A stretch of DNA of 64,000 bases. It comes from Nitratidesulfovibrio termitidis HI1 (lineage in GTDB: Bacteria > Desulfobacterota > Desulfovibrionia > Desulfovibrionales > Desulfovibrionaceae). Shown here in pieces: positions 51,756 to 60,374 of the stretch. Location: positions 1,610,250 to 1,674,249 of the forward strand of contig NZ_KI632512.1 in assembly GCF_000504305.1 (NCBI RefSeq), given 5' to 3'. Each line of letters opens with the position of its first letter. The stretch's first letter is position 1. Below the pieces are notes generated by a model that was given only the letters and a program-made list of their open reading frames with translations, made no database searches and had not been told where the DNA came from. Made by a program: the position numbers and the translations under genes.

Positions 51756-52201
51756 TGGGCAAGACCGGCGTGACCCTGAACTGGGGCGGACTGGACCGGG
51801 TGGTGGGCGGCGCGGCGCGCAGCCTTGCCGACCGGCGCGGGCTGCTCCGGTCCGTGGGCGAAACCCTGGTGTCGTCCACGGTCAAGCGGTTCCGGGACGG
51901 GGAAAGCCCGGAAGGCGACCCGTGGGATCCTTCCGCGCGGGCGCAGCAGGAAGGCGGCGTGACGCTGGTGGATACCGCCCGGCTGCGCAACTCCATCGGC
52001 TACGCCACCACGACCGACGCGGTTCTGGTGGGCACGTCGGTGGAATACGCGGCCATCCACCAGAAAGGCGGCCAGACCGGGCGCAACCATGCCGTGACCA
52101 TGCCCGCCCGCCCGTTCATCGGCATTTCCGCCGAGGACAGGGCCGAAGTGGGCGACCTGCTGGCCAACCACATCGCCGCCGCGTTCGGAGGAAAGGGATG
52201 A
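51755..52201 (+). CDS. Mu G/gp31-like virion morphogenesis protein
   Basis: 148 residues: SLADRRGLLRSVGETLVSSTVKRFRDGESPEGDPWDPS and the late YAAIHQKGGQTGRNHAVTMPARPFIGIS are hallmarks of phage virion morphogenesis/tail completion proteins. GGAGG overlaps the end of the previous gene. Coupled on both sides. Confidence 0.88.
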   Translation: MGKTGVTLNWGGLDRVVGGAARSLADRRGLLRSVGETLVSSTVKRFRDGESPEGDPWDPSARAQQEGGVTLVDTARLRNSIGYATTTDAVLVGTSVEYAAIHQKGGQTGRNHAVTMPARPFIGISAEDRAEVGDLLANHIAAAFGGKG

Positions 52202-52734
52202 GAACGCTGGCGCACGAGGTGATCCGGCAGGCGGCGGAAGCCGCCGGGCTGCCCGCCGACCGGGTGACCGGCCAGAGCGTGAAGGACAATGCCACGCTGC
52301 CACGCCCCCGCGTGGAGGTGCAGTACCTGACGGAAACATTCGCCCGCACCGGGCGCGTGCTGGACCGGCGGCGCGAGGTGACAGCCGCCCCGCCGGTCCA
52401 GCGCACCAGGCGCGAACTGTACACCGTGCGCCTGCCCGTGGTGGCCCATGTGCTGGCCGACGACGACGCATGGCTGGACGGCTTCTGCCCGGCCTTCGTG
52501 GCGGCGCTGCCGCGCGGGCTGGACGATGCGCGGGGGCTGTGGGTGGCGGTGCGCGTGCAGCGGGCGGAATATCAGGGCTACGCCGAGCGCCGCGTGGGCA
52601 ACGCTGTGGTGGCCCCGTTCATCAAGCGTTCGCGCCTGTTCACCATAGACTTCACATGGCGGGTGGCCACCGAAGAGGAGGTCCGCCTGCTTACCGACAT
52701 CAACATCGTTCCCCACGTGGGAGGAGGCAACTGA
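52198..52734 (+). CDS. Phage tail-joining protein (gp37-like)
   Basis: 178 residues, alpha/beta, with NATLPRPRVEVQYLTETFARTGRVLDRRREV and RSRLFTIDFTWRVATEEEVRLLTDI. Its place between the G-like protein and the sheath matches Mu gp37, a likely tail terminator. Family inferred from order more than motif. Confidence 0.65.
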   Translation: MRTLAHEVIRQAAEAAGLPADRVTGQSVKDNATLPRPRVEVQYLTETFARTGRVLDRRREVTAAPPVQRTRRELYTVRLPVVAHVLADDDAWLDGFCPAFVAALPRGLDDARGLWVAVRVQRAEYQGYAERRVGNAVVAPFIKRSRLFTIDFTWRVATEEEVRLLTDINIVPHVGGGN

Positions 52735-52735
52735 C

Positions 52736-53140
52736 ATGGCCAACACCGCGACCAAGAGCGCGACCCAAAGCACGCAGGACAAGACGGACAAGGCAACGAC
52801 GCAGGACGCGCCCGACACCGCGCAGACGCAGGCAACCGCCAGCGATACGCAGCAGCAGGGCGGCCAGCAGGCCGCCTCCACGGGGCAGGAACAGGCCGCC
52901 ACCGCCGAAAATGCCACCAGCGCGCCCGATGGCGATGACGCCGCAGCCACCACGGGGCAGGACCAGCCCGCGGCAACCCTGCATTCGCTGGACGAGCTGG
53001 CCACGCTGTACCGCGTGCCCAGTTGGCAGCAGGCGGCGCTGGCGCGCATGCAGGGCTGGGAGCCCGGCAAGCGCGTTGCCGCAGAAACCTACGAAGCGGC
53101 CCTGACCGCGCTGGGCGCACGTCCGCAGGGCGGGCGTTAG
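52736..53140 (+). CDS. Low-complexity phage protein with a short C-terminal domain
   Basis: 134 residues. The first 80 are Thr/Gln/Ala/Asp-rich and probably disordered; the last 50 (LHSLDELATLYRVPSWQQAALARMQGWEPGK) are helical and resemble small domains seen before the sheath gene in Mu-like phages. GGAGG upstream. Function unknown. Confidence 0.65.
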   Translation: MANTATKSATQSTQDKTDKATTQDAPDTAQTQATASDTQQQGGQQAASTGQEQAATAENATSAPDGDDAAATTGQDQPAATLHSLDELATLYRVPSWQQAALARMQGWEPGKRVAAETYEAALTALGARPQGGR

Positions 53141-53155
53141 CCGTAAGGAGGCACC

Positions 53156-54844
53156 ATGGGCGATGTACTGGAATATCTTGTGGACGGCACGTCGGGCCTT
53201 GCGCCCGGCGGCGTGGACGGCACGGCCATGATCGTGGGCGTGTGCTCCGGGGGCCAGCCCGGCAAGGGCTACCTGCTGGGCAAACGCAGCGACCTTGCGG
53301 GCCTGCTGGGCGTGGGGCCGCTGGTGGATGCCCTGCGCGACATCTTTGCCACCGGGGGGCAGAACCCCGTGGTCATCGCCGTGCCGGTGGCCGGGCAGCC
53401 CGCCGGGTACATCTCGCCGGTACGGCAAAGCGGCCCCGGCGCAGTTTGCGCCACCAGCGGCGTGCCGCAGGCCAACGCCGACGTGGTGGTGGAAGTGGTG
53501 GCCGACGGGGCCGTGGGCCTTGCGCCGGTGCGCATCTCTCCGGATGGGGGCGCGACGTTCGGCAGCCAGCAGGCATCGGCAACGCAGGTCACCATTGCGG
53601 CCACCGGCGTTACCCTGACCTTTCCCGAAGACGGCGAGCTGAAGGCGGGCACCGCCTACCGGTTCACCGTGCGCACGGCGGTGGGGCCGGTAACGCGCAT
53701 CGGCGGCGGCCCGCAGATCACGCTGGCGGGCACCCCCAGGGCAGAGGCGCAGCTGGTGCTGGAAGTGGTCGGCGGCGGCGCGCGCAACGAGGGCACCTAC
53801 CGCCTGTCGCTGGACGGCGGGGACAACTACGGCGCGGTGCGCACCATTCCGGTGGATGGCGCGGCCACGGCGGGCGACACCGGGGTGGCCATCACCTTTC
53901 CGGCTGGCGACTACCAGGGCGGCACCACCTACACGGCCACGTTGCAGGCCCCGGTGCCGTCCATCGTGGACGTGATGACCGCCATCGAACGCCCGCTGGA
54001 GCTGTACGACGTGGAGTTCGTACACATCGTCGGCCCGTCCGACCCGGTGGACTGGGCGGCGGCGCAGGCCAAGGCCGACGAGCTGTGGAACCTGCACCGG
54101 CCCACCTACTTCAAGATGGAAGGCCGTTTGCCCCGCGACGGCGAGGACATCAACGACTGGGCAGCCGTCATGCTGGCCGAGCGGGCCGCGTTTGCCGGGC
54201 GCTTCGTGCAGGTATGCACCCAGTACGGCGAGGTGGCCGATGCCACCGGCCAGCGCAAGCTGCGCAACTGGGGCGGCTTGCAGGCCGGGCGGGTGCTGTC
54301 CATCCCCGTGCAGCGGGCCACCGGGCGCGTGCGCGACGGGGGCATTACGCAGGGCACCCTGCCCGAAGGCTGGAACGAGGCGGTGCAGGCCGCGCTGGAA
54401 AAGGCGGGTTTTCTTACCGCCAAGATCTACGCCGGGCTGCGCAGCGCCTACTGGGGCGATTCGCGCACCATGGCCGAGGTGACCAGCGACTTCCAGTACG
54501 AGGAAGTGCTGCGCGTGGTGTTCAAGGCCGTGCGCAAGCTGCGCATCGCGGCGCTGAAATCCATGTACGACGAACTGGGCGACCCGCTGGTGCCGGAAAA
54601 CGCGGGCGGGCTGGAATACCTGCGCACCAACCTTGAAACCGCGCTGACCACCATGACCGCCGCCGTGCCGCCGGAGCTGGCCGCCTACGTGGTGGCCATC
54701 CCGCCGGGGCAGGACTACGTGAACAACGGGGTGGCCGTGGAAACCACGCTCATCGGCATCCCCATCATCCGGCAGATCAGGCTGTTCGCCAACTACGCCT
54801 ACGCGGGCAGTTCGTTCGACCCGCGCCTGACGGCAGCAGCCTAG
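53156..54844 (+). CDS. Tail sheath protein (DUF2586-type, Mu L position)
   Basis: 562 residues. The N-terminal (LAPGGVDGTAMIVGVCSGGQPGKGYLLGKRSDL) and C-terminal (GLRSAYWGDSRTMAEVTSDFQYEEVLRVVFKAVRKLRI; AYVVAIPPGQDYVNNG) parts are sheath-like. Between them are two related beta domains of about 90 residues (ADVVVEVVADGAVGLAPVRISPDGGATF and AQLVLEVVGGGARNEGTYRLSLDGGDNY), an internal duplication, likely surface-exposed. The sheath contracts to drive the tube into the host. Confidence 0.88.
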   Translation: MGDVLEYLVDGTSGLAPGGVDGTAMIVGVCSGGQPGKGYLLGKRSDLAGLLGVGPLVDALRDIFATGGQNPVVIAVPVAGQPAGYISPVRQSGPGAVCATSGVPQANADVVVEVVADGAVGLAPVRISPDGGATFGSQQASATQVTIAATGVTLTFPEDGELKAGTAYRFTVRTAVGPVTRIGGGPQITLAGTPRAEAQLVLEVVGGGARNEGTYRLSLDGGDNYGAVRTIPVDGAATAGDTGVAITFPAGDYQGGTTYTATLQAPVPSIVDVMTAIERPLELYDVEFVHIVGPSDPVDWAAAQAKADELWNLHRPTYFKMEGRLPRDGEDINDWAAVMLAERAAFAGRFVQVCTQYGEVADATGQRKLRNWGGLQAGRVLSIPVQRATGRVRDGGITQGTLPEGWNEAVQAALEKAGFLTAKIYAGLRSAYWGDSRTMAEVTSDFQYEEVLRVVFKAVRKLRIAALKSMYDELGDPLVPENAGGLEYLRTNLETALTTMTAAVPPELAAYVVAIPPGQDYVNNGVAVETTLIGIPIIRQIRLFANYAYAGSSFDPRLTAAA

Positions 54845-54856
54845 GAGGCATGCATC

Positions 54857-55327
54857 ATGGCCATCAACGGCAAGAACTACGACTGGGAAGACATCACCGT
54901 GCGCCTGCCGCAGGGCGAAACGGTGGGCATCACCGACATCAGCTACAAGGACGGCCAGGGCGTGGAGCCGCGCTACGGGCGCGGGGGCACCCCGCGCGGC
55001 TATGGCCGCAAGAACTACGAGGCGTCGGGATCGTTCACGCTGGACCGCGACGAATTCGAGCGGCTGAAGAAGGAACTGGCCAGCTCCGGCGCGGGCGGCA
55101 TCTACGACCACACGCCGTTCCCGGTGGTGGTCAGCTACGCCAACAGCGACCAGCCCACCATTGTAGACACCCTGCCCGCGTGCAAGGTGACCAGCCACGA
55201 CACCTCGTCCGCCCAGGGCGACGACAACGCCGGGCAGGTGAAGTGCGAGATCACCATCCTTTCGCCCATCCTGTGGAACGGCGTGCCCGCCAAGGTGGAC
55301 CGGAAAGTGAGCAGTTTGACGGGGTAA
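54857..55327 (+). CDS. Tail tube protein (Mu M-like)
   Basis: 156 residues: INGKNYDWEDITVRLPQGETVGITDISYKDGQGVEPRYGRGGTPRGYGRKNYEASGSFTLDRDEFE. This matches Mu-type tube proteins in size and position after the sheath. GGAGG lies upstream. A terminator follows, then cargo block 3. Confidence 0.85.
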   Translation: MAINGKNYDWEDITVRLPQGETVGITDISYKDGQGVEPRYGRGGTPRGYGRKNYEASGSFTLDRDEFERLKKELASSGAGGIYDHTPFPVVVSYANSDQPTIVDTLPACKVTSHDTSSAQGDDNAGQVKCEITILSPILWNGVPAKVDRKVSSLTG

Positions 55328-55356
55328 GAGGAGGGAAGGACAGAGGGAGAAGAGAA

Positions 55357-55376
55357 AGGCCGGGGAAACCCGGCCT
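55357..55376. terminator. Hairpin between tube gene and cargo block 3
   Basis: AGGCCGGG-GAAA-CCCGGCCT: 8-bp perfect stem with a GAAA tetraloop. T-rich only on the minus strand side. Confidence 0.6.
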
Positions 55377-55484
55377 CGTCGTAACCATCCTCTTTTGTTG
55401 AAAATTACCCCTGAGTCATTGCGCATGGCTTTTAATTGCCCGCACTGTTTGATATGTGAAGACAAAATTAACCGGAGTGCGGAC

Positions 55485-56795
55485 ATGTCTACCACTATTA
55501 TATATATTTCACGCCAAACGGATGCTGTATGGATTGATGTATGTGAAAGATTTGTTGAAAACTTCGAAGGGAGCAGTATTTCGTCTATAAGTAGTGGAAG
55601 CTATGTATCCATTCCGAAATCAGGGCCAATTTTTGAACTGATAAAAAATTCTGACAGCATGGTGATAAATCATTTGATCCTATTTCATGCTGGCGTATCA
55701 ATTAACATAACACGAACTCAAGACCAACAATCACCGCATCCTTTTTTTGATAGAATTCATTATGAAATACAACACAACACAAAGCCAAACATTGAATTAT
55801 TTATTGAAGGGTTAATATTCTTACAAAATGAATTAAAAGCTGTAAAAACTCCTGATATTGGAAAATTACAGAGTTCATCTGGCGGCGATATTCAAGGTGT
55901 ATATGCTGTTCATTCTGAATCATTGCGTAGATTGGAATTGATGCTTTCTAATTTAACACAGGAAAATATTTCTTTTTTTGATAGATTGCAAAAGGAATTT
56001 TCTGAAAAAGAAACAGAGCTCACAGGAGTATTTAAAGACAAATCAATCGAACTTGACAAAGAAAGGAAAAAATTATTTGCTGAATTAGCATCAAGAAATA
56101 GAGAACTTGATGCACGAGCCAAAGAGATAAACAGCCTTGATAATACATCAGCACGACGAGAAATACACAAAGGGATTCTTGATGAAATCAAGAACAGATC
56201 AGAGAATTTCAATTTAACGACTTCGACGCAAAATAAAAGAATCGCAATTCATGCCCTATGCATATCTGCACTTATTTTTTTAGGAGCGATGCTATTCTAC
56301 AACAACGCAGCATGGGGTACCGTTCTTTCAAAGTTTTCCGAAGCAGCTGCTATCGAAGGGGGATATTTTAAATCTCCAACTGCTTGGAGCGTTATATTTA
56401 CATCAATAAAACAATTAACAATGACCGCAGGTGCGGCAGCAATTCTGATTTTTTATTTGCGTTGGATGAACGCATGGTTCTCGCAACATGCTGACGCTGA
56501 ATTCAAATCCAAGCAATTCCAGCTTGATATGGACAGGGCAAGTTGGCTTGTTGAAACTGCCCTCGAATGGAATCGGTACCAATACGGACAGATACCTGAT
56601 CTTCTTATGGAAGGATTAACGAGAAACATGTTTTCTGCCGATGTTTCAAAGAAAGAAACTGAAATCCAGCACCCTGCGGACATGCTTGCATCTGCTCTCT
56701 TGGGCACTGCTTCAAGAGTAAAACTAAAGACAGAGGGAGCAGAGATAGAGTGCGACGGAAAAAAACTAAGCAAGCAAATGGCAGATACAAAATAA
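55485..56795 (+). CDS. AT-rich cargo: coiled-coil membrane protein
   Basis: 436 residues from ATG 55485 (CGGAG 8 nt upstream). In-frame starts at 55425 or earlier would add a CPHCLIC motif. The N-terminal 120 residues form an alpha/beta domain (TTIIYISRQTDAVWIDVCERFVENF; MVINHLILFHAGVSINI). A long coiled coil follows (about 150-250: FFDRLQKEFSEKETELTGVFKDKSIELDKERKKLFAELASRN), then two membrane helices (IAIHALCISALIFLGAMLFYN; LTMTAGAAAILIFYLRWMNAWF) and a cytoplasmic tail. No family recognised. Bracketed by hairpins, it is an independent unit, perhaps a superinfection-exclusion sensor. Confidence 0.7.
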   Translation: MSTTIIYISRQTDAVWIDVCERFVENFEGSSISSISSGSYVSIPKSGPIFELIKNSDSMVINHLILFHAGVSINITRTQDQQSPHPFFDRIHYEIQHNTKPNIELFIEGLIFLQNELKAVKTPDIGKLQSSSGGDIQGVYAVHSESLRRLELMLSNLTQENISFFDRLQKEFSEKETELTGVFKDKSIELDKERKKLFAELASRNRELDARAKEINSLDNTSARREIHKGILDEIKNRSENFNLTTSTQNKRIAIHALCISALIFLGAMLFYNNAAWGTVLSKFSEAAAIEGGYFKSPTAWSVIFTSIKQLTMTAGAAAILIFYLRWMNAWFSQHADAEFKSKQFQLDMDRASWLVETALEWNRYQYGQIPDLLMEGLTRNMFSADVSKKETEIQHPADMLASALLGTASRVKLKTEGAEIECDGKKLSKQMADTK

Positions 56796-56807
56796 CAGAG
56801 AAATTTC

Positions 56808-56829
56808 CGCCGCCCTCCGGGGCGGCTTT
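56808..56829 (+). terminator. Intrinsic terminator of cargo block 3
   Basis: GCCGCCC-TCCG-GGGCGGC followed by TTTTC; 13 bp after the cargo stop. Confidence 0.85.
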
Positions 56830-56937
56830 TCATTTCCCCGCATATCTCCCACTGCCTCCGGCCCCGCCTTCCGGCCTCCGCTAGGGTAGCGGCGTAGCAG
56901 GTTCACCTGCCCAAACGCCAACCCGCATGGAGGCACC

Positions 56938-57294
56938 ATGTCCGACCCCGCCAATACCTCGCAGACCGCTTCCGCCACCCCGGCAGACACCGAAGGGGCC
57001 GCCCCTTCCGGTCGTGCCTATGCCGCGTTCGAGCACAGCTGGACCGATCGCTGGGCCGACACGGAAGTGGCCGTGTCCTACCGTTTCGCCAAGCCCTCGC
57101 CCACGCACATCAAGCGGTTGCAGTCCACGGCGGCGCGCAACCCCGCGCAGGCGTCGCGCGCGCTGATTCTGGACGTGATCCACCCCGACGACCGCGCCCG
57201 GTTTCTCGCCGACGCAGACAGTTACCCCGGCCTTGTCACCACCATGAGCAGTGCGCTCATCAAGGCGGTGGGCCTCGGCGACCTGGGAAACTGA
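56938..57294 (+). CDS. Tail assembly chaperone, short form (Mu gp41-like)
   Basis: 118 residues. FEHSWTDRWADTEVAVSYRFAKPSPTHIKRLQSTAARNPAQASRALILDVIHPDDRARF is typical of chaperones coded before the tape measure. It ends GDLGN at a G_GGA_AAC slippery site; a fraction of ribosomes shift -1 to make the long form. GGAGG upstream. Confidence 0.85.
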   Translation: MSDPANTSQTASATPADTEGAAPSGRAYAAFEHSWTDRWADTEVAVSYRFAKPSPTHIKRLQSTAARNPAQASRALILDVIHPDDRARFLADADSYPGLVTTMSSALIKAVGLGDLGN

Positions 57295-57324
57295 TCGACG
57301 CCGCCCGCCAGCGGCTCGGCGGGC
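57285..57324 (+). promoter_or_regulatory. Programmed -1 frameshift signal
   Basis: Slippery heptamer G_GGA_AAC (57285-57291) in the zero frame directly before the TGA stop, then 11 nt, then a perfect 7-bp GC stem (GCCCGCC 57303-57309 with GGCGGGC 57318-57324). This is the classic design of lambda G/GT-type frameshifts. Confidence 0.85.
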
Positions 57325-57479
57325 TCGGACAGTATGACGCCATGATCCGTCACTGGCTGCATGCCGAGCCCGCCGACGACTGGGAAGGCTGGGCCGGGCA
57401 GGTCGCGCAGGCCCTGTTTCTGGAAGAACGCCACATCAAGACCCTCGCCCACATCATGGGCGCACGAGCAAAAGCATAG
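57291..57479 (+). CDS. Frameshift extension of the tail chaperone (T part of a G-T type protein)
   Basis: In the -1 frame the sequence after the slip reads LIDAARQRLGGLGQYDAMIRHWLHAEPADDWEGWAGQVAQALFLEERHIKTLAHIMGARAKA and stops at 57479, adding 62 residues to give a fusion of about 180. It has no start codon of its own with a ribosome site (an ATG at 57342 exists). The extension presumably recruits the tube protein, as T does in lambda. Confidence 0.8.
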   Translation: MIDAARQRLGGLGQYDAMIRHWLHAEPADDWEGWAGQVAQALFLEERHIKTLAHIMGARAKA

Positions 57480-57486
57480 GCCCGCC

Positions 57487-59832
57487 ATGGAAGTGTTCAG
57501 CGTCTTCGCCACCATGTCCTTGCAGGACATGATTTCCGGCCCGCTCGGCCTCATCACCACAAGGATGAAGCAGCTTGCGCAGGCCGCAGACGGCCTTGGC
57601 GGGCGCATGGGCAAGCTGGCCATTTCCATGGCTCCGGTTGCCGTGGCCGCCGCCGTGCTGCTGGGCACGCTGGGCCTTGCCGCGCGAGAGGCCATCGCCT
57701 TCGAGAGTTCCATGGCCGACGTGGCCAAGGTGGTGAACTTCGAGAGTGCGGGCGAGCTGCAATCCATGTCCGACACCATCCTGGACATGAGCACCCGCAT
57801 TCCCATGGCGGCGGACGGGCTGGCGGCCATCGTGGCCGCCGCCGCGCAAAGCGGCGTGGCCAAGGCCGACCTGACGGAGTTCGCCGAGCAGGCCGCCAAA
57901 ATGGGCGTGGCCTTCGACCTGACCGGGGACCAGGCGGGCAAGATGATGGCCGACTGGCGGGCGGGCATGAATCTGTCGCTGCCGCGCGTCTACGCGCTGG
58001 CGGATTCGGTGAACCACCTTTCCAACAACATGAACGCCACCGCCCCGGCGTTGGGCGAGGTGATCCAGCGCGTGGGCGCGGTGGGCATGGCGTCGGGCCT
58101 TGCGGAAACGCAGGTGGCGGCGCTGGGCGCGGCGTTCCTTTCCGCCGGGGCCTCGCCCGAAATCGCGTCCACGGCGCTCAAGAAGTTCACGTCCACGCTG
58201 GTCAAGGGCACGGCGCTCAGCAAGGACGCGCAGGCGGCCTTCGGCTCGCTGGGCTTTTCGGTCACGCAGATGGCCAGGGACATGCAGACCGACGCGCAAG
58301 GCACGATCTTCAAGGTGTTGCAGGCGCTGGCCGACAAGCCCAGGGAATTGCAGATGTCCTTGCTCACCGAGATGTTCGGTGAAGAGGCGTTGGGGGCCAT
58401 TGCCCCGCTGCTGGCCAACATGGGCAACCTGACGCAGGCGTTCGAGCTGGTGGGCGATGCCTCGGCCTATGCGGGCAGCATGCAGGCGGAATTCGACACC
58501 CGCAGCAAGACCACGGCCAACACGCTGATCCTGCTGGGCAACAAGATGAAGGCGCTGATGATCGTGGCGGGCAGCTACTTTCTGCCGGTCATCGGGCGGG
58601 TTGCCGAAGGTGTGGGCGGCTTCGTGGACATGCTGCGCGGCGCGGCGCAGACCGTGGCCGGGGAATTCGCGCTCAAGCTGCTGGCGGGCATCGCCACCGC
58701 CGTGGTGGCCGCCACGGCCCTGTCCGGGGCCATCTGGCTGCTGTCCGCCGCCGGTCCCATGCTGGCCAAGGCCCTTGGGCCGCTCAAGGCGGCGCTGCTG
58801 GGCCTGTCGTGGCCCATGTGGGCGCTCATCGCCGTGGGCGCGGCGCTGTACGTGGCCTATCGCACCAACTTCGGCGGCATGGCCGACACCATCGACAGCT
58901 GGTGGTCGCGCATCTCGCTGGTGTTCCGGGGCGTGGCTGCCGTGTTCGCCACCCTTACCGACGGCGTGGGCGAGATTCGCGGCCAACTGGCCACGGACAT
59001 CCGCGCCGCCGGGCTGGAAGGACTGGTGACCGCCGTGGCCCGCGTGGTGTTCCGCATCCGCGAGTTCCTCACCGGCATGGTGGATACCGTGGCCCCGGTG
59101 GGCCAGCGCATGGCCGACATCCTTGGGCCGTCGTTTTCGGCCATTGCCGCCACGCTGGGGCAGGTTTTCGACGCGCTGGGCAGGATGACCGCCGCCCTGT
59201 TCGGGGCCGGTGCCGCCACTGATGCCTCCGGCTGGCAGCGTTTCGGCGAGGTGCTGGGCACCTTCGTGGCCGGTGCCGCCGAAGGGGTGGCCATTGCCGT
59301 GCGCGCGCTCATCGCGCCCATCGAAATGGCGGCGGGCGTGGTGCAGTTCTTCCTCGCCCTCATCAACGGAGTGAGCCTGTTCGACGCCGGGGCGGCGCTG
59401 CTGGGCACCTTTGCCGACGGCATCAAGTCCATGCTGGCCGTGCCCATGGAAGCCGTGCGCGGGGCCATGGACCTGATTGCCAAGCTGTTGCCGCATTCGG
59501 ATGCCGACGCGGGGCCGCTGTCCACGCTGACCGCATCCGGTCGGGCCACCCTGACCACCATGGGCGAGGGCATGCAGGCCGCCGCGCCGGATCTTAACGC
59601 CGCACTGGATGACGCCCTGGGCGCGGCGGTGCCCCCCGGCACGCTGGAAGCCATGGCCGAGGTGGGCGTAACGCCCGCCAAGGGCCGCGAGGGCCGCACC
59701 GGCGGGCGCGGGGTGACCATCCACATCGGCAGCGTGAGCCTGCCGGGCGTGTCCGACGCGCAGGGCTTCGTGTCCGAATTGCAGGCCCTTGTGGCCGAGT
59801 ACGACGGAGTGCCGGAAGGCGGTGCCGCATGA
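57487..59832 (+). CDS. Tail tape measure protein
   Basis: 781 residues. Early region ESSMADVAKVVNFESAGELQSMSDTILDMSTRIPMAADGLAAIVAAAAQSGVAKADL is the TP901-type tape-measure core. Membrane-like helices occur near 50-70 and 385-460 (LLAGIATAVVAATALSGAIWLLSAAGPML). It fixes tail length and is ejected with DNA. Its length predicts a tail of roughly 110-120 nm by the usual 0.15 nm per residue rule. It follows the chaperone by 7 bp. Confidence 0.93.
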   Translation: MEVFSVFATMSLQDMISGPLGLITTRMKQLAQAADGLGGRMGKLAISMAPVAVAAAVLLGTLGLAAREAIAFESSMADVAKVVNFESAGELQSMSDTILDMSTRIPMAADGLAAIVAAAAQSGVAKADLTEFAEQAAKMGVAFDLTGDQAGKMMADWRAGMNLSLPRVYALADSVNHLSNNMNATAPALGEVIQRVGAVGMASGLAETQVAALGAAFLSAGASPEIASTALKKFTSTLVKGTALSKDAQAAFGSLGFSVTQMARDMQTDAQGTIFKVLQALADKPRELQMSLLTEMFGEEALGAIAPLLANMGNLTQAFELVGDASAYAGSMQAEFDTRSKTTANTLILLGNKMKALMIVAGSYFLPVIGRVAEGVGGFVDMLRGAAQTVAGEFALKLLAGIATAVVAATALSGAIWLLSAAGPMLAKALGPLKAALLGLSWPMWALIAVGAALYVAYRTNFGGMADTIDSWWSRISLVFRGVAAVFATLTDGVGEIRGQLATDIRAAGLEGLVTAVARVVFRIREFLTGMVDTVAPVGQRMADILGPSFSAIAATLGQVFDALGRMTAALFGAGAATDASGWQRFGEVLGTFVAGAAEGVAIAVRALIAPIEMAAGVVQFFLALINGVSLFDAGAALLGTFADGIKSMLAVPMEAVRGAMDLIAKLLPHSDADAGPLSTLTASGRATLTTMGEGMQAAAPDLNAALDDALGAAVPPGTLEAMAEVGVTPAKGREGRTGGRGVTIHIGSVSLPGVSDAQGFVSELQALVAEYDGVPEGGAA

Positions 59833-60374
59833 GCATGCTGACCTTCGAGGATGGCGTGGTGCGCCTTGGCGGGGTGGCCCTGCCGGGCATCCTGCGTGCC
59901 CAGCGCGTGGCCTGCGCCGTGCGCTTCGACGAGCAGAAGGTGGACGGCGTATCCGGCAAGCGGAAGACCCCCCTCGGGTGGGAAGACGCCGAGATCACGC
60001 TGACCCTCGACCTGCTCACCGACGACGACGCCACCTGCTACGACCGGCTGGAGACCATCAACGGGGCCTTCCGGGGCACGGACAGCCGCACGAACCCCAA
60101 GGTGCTGGAGGTGGCAAACCGCCACCTGCTGGCGCGGGGCATCCGGCGGGTGGTCTTCAGCCGCCTTGAAAGCGAGGAGGCGGACGCCGACGACACCCTG
60201 CGAGCCACGCTGGCCTTCGTGGAGCATGTGCCGCCCATCGTGCGGGTGGAACAGGCCGGGGCCAAGACCCCGCGCGCGGCAGAGGCCGCTGCACAGGGCA
60301 GCAGCGCCGCGCCGCAGCAGGAGGCATCGCTGCTGGTGGACGTGGCGGGCAGGAAAGCGAGAGGCAGCAGGTAA
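59829..60374 (+). CDS. Phage tail/baseplate protein, 181 aa
   Basis: SMLTFEDGVVRLGGVALPGILRAQRVACAVRFDEQKVDGVSGKRKTPLGWEDAEITLTLDL is a beta-rich opening seen in tail proteins that follow the tape measure; the C-terminus is Ala-rich. By position it parallels Mu N or the protein that links tape measure to hub. Overlaps both neighbours. Confidence 0.7.
   Translation: MSMLTFEDGVVRLGGVALPGILRAQRVACAVRFDEQKVDGVSGKRKTPLGWEDAEITLTLDLLTDDDATCYDRLETINGAFRGTDSRTNPKVLEVANRHLLARGIRRVVFSRLESEEADADDTLRATLAFVEHVPPIVRVEQAGAKTPRAAEAAAQGSSAAPQQEASLLVDVAGRKARGSR

Noticed and set aside
52700-55495. 931-codon minus-strand open frame opposite the sheath region
   Set aside because: It is antisense to well-matched phage genes and its His/Gly/Arg-rich translation is typical of GC-rich shadow frames.
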